Assembly (NCBI GenBank): GCA_964420035.1
Contig: CAYQQR010000076.1
Span: 1-7,985, forward strand
DNA length: 7,985 bases
Origin: CAYQQR01 sp964420035
Lineage (GTDB): Bacteria; Bacteroidota; Bacteroidia; Bacteroidales; SM23-62
Direction: 5' to 3'
Made by a program: the position numbers and the translations under genes. Below are positions 6,755-7,985 of this stretch, piece after piece; positions within the stretch are counted from its first letter, which is position 1, and every line of letters starts with the position of its first letter. The notes under the pieces are model-generated. The model saw only the letters and a program-made list of their open reading frames with translations. It ran no database searches and had not been told where the DNA came from.

Positions 6755-7395
6755 GGTTTTTCCTTGTTTAAAAGTCCGTTCGTCAGGATCTCAAAATGGG
6801 TTTTTAAAACCTGCTCCTCGGTCACCCCATACATCTCGTACACGTCGGCTTTCTTATGGGCCACGATCAGGATGCCGATCATCTGCGACCAGAGGGTGGA
6901 GGAGAGGATCTCCAGGGGGATGTCCTGCCGCAGCGACCGGTCCATGATTCCCTGGGCCACGCATTGTTCCACGATGGCCATGGGCGTCTCCTCCCGCATG
7001 TAGCGCTGGTATTGTTCCTGTCCGATGTTGGCCTTTTCAATGTCCACACTCTGGAAATGGAGGAAGGTCTGAAAGTGATCCGGGTATTCCCGGGCATAGC
7101 GGATGGTTTCTTCCCCGATGGCCAGCAGGTTCTCGTAACCCGTCCGTTCGGGGAGGATCACCGTGCGCATGCGTTGGTTCATCACGTCGGCCCCCCGCGC
7201 ACAGATCGCAAATTGCAGGTCCTCCTTGGATTGAAAATACAGGTACAGGGTGCCTTTGCTGAGCTCGGCCTTCCCGGCCACCTCGTCCATGGTGGCGTGT
7301 TCGATACCTTGGGTAAAAAAGATCTGTTCGGCCGCGTCGATGATGTCGTTGCGCCGCTTCTCCTTTTCCCGCTCTTTTCTTTCTGCAGTTCCCAT
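6751..7395 (-). CDS. TetR/AcrR family transcriptional regulator
   Basis: This 214-residue protein is the probable repressor of the efflux operon. A very basic N-terminal tail (AERKEREKEKRR, 4-15) precedes the TetR DNA-binding domain: helix 1 IIDAAEQIFFTQGIEHATMDEVA (18-40), the helix-turn-helix GKAELSKGTLYLYFQSKEDL (41-60), with the family's characteristic KGTLY-x-YF-x-SKE-x-L. The C-terminal part (about 75-214) is all helical and would bind a ligand and dimerise; as usual for the family it shows no conserved motif and does not reveal the inducer. Being first in the operon and overlapping tolC by 4 bases, it is likely cotranscribed with the pump it controls, giving negative feedback. No Shine-Dalgarno sequence precedes the ATG; the leader is AT-rich. 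It could regulate other genes too. Confidence 0.93.
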   Translation of the reverse strand: MGTAERKEREKEKRRNDIIDAAEQIFFTQGIEHATMDEVAGKAELSKGTLYLYFQSKEDLQFAICARGADVMNQRMRTVILPERTGYENLLAIGEETIRYAREYPDHFQTFLHFQSVDIEKANIGQEQYQRYMREETPMAIVEQCVAQGIMDRSLRQDIPLEILSSTLWSQMIGILIVAHKKADVYEMYGVTEEQVLKTHFEILTNGLLNKEKP

Positions 7396-7398
7396 TAA

Positions 7399-7415
7399 TT
7401 TAACGTTAGTTTAAA
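7399..7415. promoter_or_regulatory. Candidate TetR operator just upstream of the efflux operon
   Basis: TTTAACGTTAGTTTAAA is an imperfect palindrome with 5-bp arms (TTTAA 7399-7403, TTAAA 7411-7415) and a 7-base centre. It begins 4 bases before the tetR start codon and overlaps the candidate -7 box. TetR-family dimers usually bind short palindromes in exactly such positions. An 11-base direct repeat, ATTAATTTAAC, also occurs here at 7394-7404 and again at 7431-7441, bracketing the promoter region, and is an alternative or additional binding site. Both are AT-rich, so chance is a real alternative. Confidence 0.35.
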
Positions 7416-7444
7416 GTATGACTATCGGTCATTAATTTAACAAA
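7411..7444 (-). promoter_or_regulatory. Candidate promoter of the tetR-tolC-adaptor-RND operon
   Basis: On the minus strand TTTG (7441-7444) is followed after 22 bases by TACTTTAA (7411-7418), a partial match to the Bacteroidetes primary-sigma pattern TTTG / TAnnTTTG, whose spacing is usually nearer 19-21. It would start transcription a few bases before the tetR ATG at 7395. Upstream lie two small palindromes: AATATT-ttg-AATATT (7453-7467) and CCAA-ttatt-TTGG (7468-7480). This is the only place in the 7396-7484 stretch that resembles a promoter in the right orientation. Confidence 0.35.
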
Positions 7445-7484
7445 TGTCTAATAATATTTTGAATATTCCAATTATTTTGGAACG

Positions 7485-7516
7485 TTCCCTGGTTCCTGTG
7501 TTTCTATGTTCCTATG
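7485..7516. repeat. Short tandem array 1: about four degenerate 8-base units
   Basis: Four consecutive 8-mers read TTCCCTGG, TTCCTGTG, TTTCTATG and TTCCTATG. They drift towards the consensus TTCCTATG. This is the first of five neighbouring arrays and lies about 90 bases upstream of the tetR start codon. No gene covers it. Confidence 0.6.
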
Positions 7517-7519
7517 AAC

Positions 7520-7552
7520 AGTAGGAAGTAGGAAGTAGGAAGTAGGAAGTAG
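7520..7552. repeat. Short tandem array 2: 7-base AGTAGGA repeated 4.7 times
   Basis: Four perfect copies of AGTAGGA (7520-7547) are followed by AGTAG (7548-7552). Because the units are identical this is the array most prone to slippage and copy-number change. It is not in a coding frame and lies about 125 bases upstream of the tetR start, outside the predicted promoter. Confidence 0.9.
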
Positions 7553-7564
7553 ATAGTCTGTGGT

Positions 7565-7601
7565 CGTTATGGCACCGTTGCTACCGTTGCTACCGTTATA
7601 G
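7565..7601. repeat. Short tandem array 3: 9-base CCGTTGCTA units
   Basis: Two perfect CCGTTGCTA units (7575-7583 and 7584-7592) are flanked by the degenerate CCGTTATAG (7593-7601) and by CGTTATGGCA (7565-7574) on the other side. It is separated from array 2 by 12 bases. Confidence 0.7.
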
Positions 7602-7605
7602 CATA

Positions 7606-7645
7606 AGAGCTGAAGAGCCTAAGAGTAAAAGAGCGGAAGAGCTGT
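7606..7645. repeat. Short tandem array 4: five 8-base AGAGCnnA units
   Basis: Consecutive units are AGAGCTGA, AGAGCCTA, AGAGTAAA, AGAGCGGA and AGAGCTGT. The first five positions are nearly constant while the last three vary, a different style of decay from the perfect array 2. It follows array 3 after 4 bases and shares its last three bases with array 5. Confidence 0.7.
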
Positions 7646-7664
7646 CATGCAATTGTCATGCGAT
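7643..7664. repeat. Short tandem array 5: two 11-base units
   Basis: TGTCATGCAAT (7643-7653) is followed directly by TGTCATGCGAT (7654-7664), with one difference. A further partial TGTTGCTGG follows. Only two full copies exist, so by itself it would be unremarkable; its place at the end of four other arrays is what makes it notable. Confidence 0.55.
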
Positions 7665-7698
7665 TGTTGCTGGCTTCTGGTCGCTTGTTTTTTTATGA

Positions 7699-7899
7699 TT
7701 TCAACCACCCCACTTTTTGCTGGCGTAAAAAGTACCCCTCCTAAGAAAGGAGGGGAATTCGTAATTTATTAATAATCAGATTTTCTCCCCCTCTCTACAC
7801 GGTGGAGAGGGGGCCGGGGGGAGAGGAAAAAAGAACAATGAAATGCCTCAATAGAAAGGGCCGGGGGGGAGGTGGTGTAGTCTGGGCGCAACATGCAGA
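7699..7899 (-). repeat. Large dispersed repeat, copy B (inverted partner of 996-1197)
   Basis: Reverse-complement copy of the repeat at 996-1197, with the GGTTGAA ends of both copies facing the efflux operon and the TCTGC ends facing outwards. The best conserved part, 7784-7826, differs from the other copy at one base in 43. Its hairpins are kept though the bases changed: CCCCCTCTCTAC (7787-7798) pairs with GTGGAGAGGGGG (7802-7813) through one G-T position, and the smaller stem is CCCCTCCT (7735-7742) with AGGAGGGG (7748-7755), now 8 bp. Preservation of pairing despite changes fits a structure that matters or a mobile unit that needs it. It holds no gene. Identity across the whole unit was judged by eye and the ends are approximate. 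Confidence 0.85.
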
Positions 7900-7941
7900 A
7901 GTCTTTGCAATAGAGCGGAATAGAATTCAGGATGGCTATAG

Positions 7942-7971
7942 TTTAAAATAGCGTTTTATTTTGTATCTTTA
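7942..7971 (+). promoter_or_regulatory. Possible rightward promoter at the window edge
   Basis: TTTA (7942-7945), an 18-base gap and TATCTTTA (7964-7971) resemble the Bacteroidetes TTTG / TAnnTTTG promoter, with the last base of each box off-consensus. The surrounding AT-rich sequence contrasts with the GC-rich repeat to its left. It would serve a gene starting beyond 7985, which is not visible. Otherwise 7900-7985 shows nothing recognisable. Confidence 0.3.
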
Positions 7972-7985
7972 TAAGAAAAACCAGA

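Noticed and set aside
6098..7003. A 301-codon plus-strand open frame across tolC and tetR
   Set aside because: It lies antisense to two well-recognised genes, crosses their junction and shows no family features.
7520..7552. AGTAGGA array considered as a CRISPR-like repeat
   Set aside because: The 7-base units have no spacers between them and no cas genes are near; it is a simple tandem repeat.
7805..7875. G-quadruplex in the G-rich strand of repeat copy B
   Set aside because: There are four G-runs, but the middle loop is about 36 bases and the first runs are already committed to a strong hairpin, so the case is weak.
996..7899. Composite transposon carrying the efflux operon
   Set aside because: There is no transposase, the flanking repeats are only about 200 bases, and I could not see a target-site duplication at their outer ends. 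Kept only as an open question in the findings.

Overview
The window looks like chromosomal DNA from a member of the Bacteroidetes (Bacteroidota), probably a moderately GC-rich lineage of the Bacteroidales/Marinilabiliales type. This rests on four things: an ECF sigma factor followed at once by a short-N-terminus protein of the kind that pairs with Bacteroidetes ECF sigmas, AT-rich leaders mostly lacking Shine-Dalgarno sequences, TAnnTTTG-like promoter elements, and an efflux operon in the order tetR-tolC-hlyD-RND. The assignment is from gene content and style only; no marker gene is present.

All recognised genes lie on the minus strand, so the window reads from right to left. From 7395 down to 1241 is a four-gene tripartite efflux operon: a TetR-family regulator (7395-6751), a TolC-type outer-membrane channel (6754-5399, overlapping tetR by 4 bases), a lipoprotein periplasmic adaptor (5338-4313) and a 1011-residue RND inner-membrane pump (4276-1241). 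Together they would form an envelope-spanning proton-driven exporter. The regulator is the first gene of the transcript, which suggests autoregulation. The substrate cannot be told from sequence. Further left, after a 545-base gene-free region, is an ECF sigma factor (695-126) and the first 37 codons of its probable anti-sigma/partner gene (112 to beyond the left edge).

The non-coding DNA is the unusual part. The operon is bracketed by two inverted copies of a roughly 200-base hairpin-rich repeat (about 996-1197 on plus, 7699-7899 on minus). The left gap (696-1240) holds at least five further or included stem-loops. The right gap (7396-7985) holds the operon promoter and candidate operator, then five different short tandem arrays packed into 180 bases (7485-7664), then the second repeat copy, then a possible rightward promoter at the edge.

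I see no transposase, integrase, CRISPR, tRNA or rRNA, and no evidence for a wholly new protein system. The coding content is ordinary; the repeats and simple-sequence cluster are what merit a second look.
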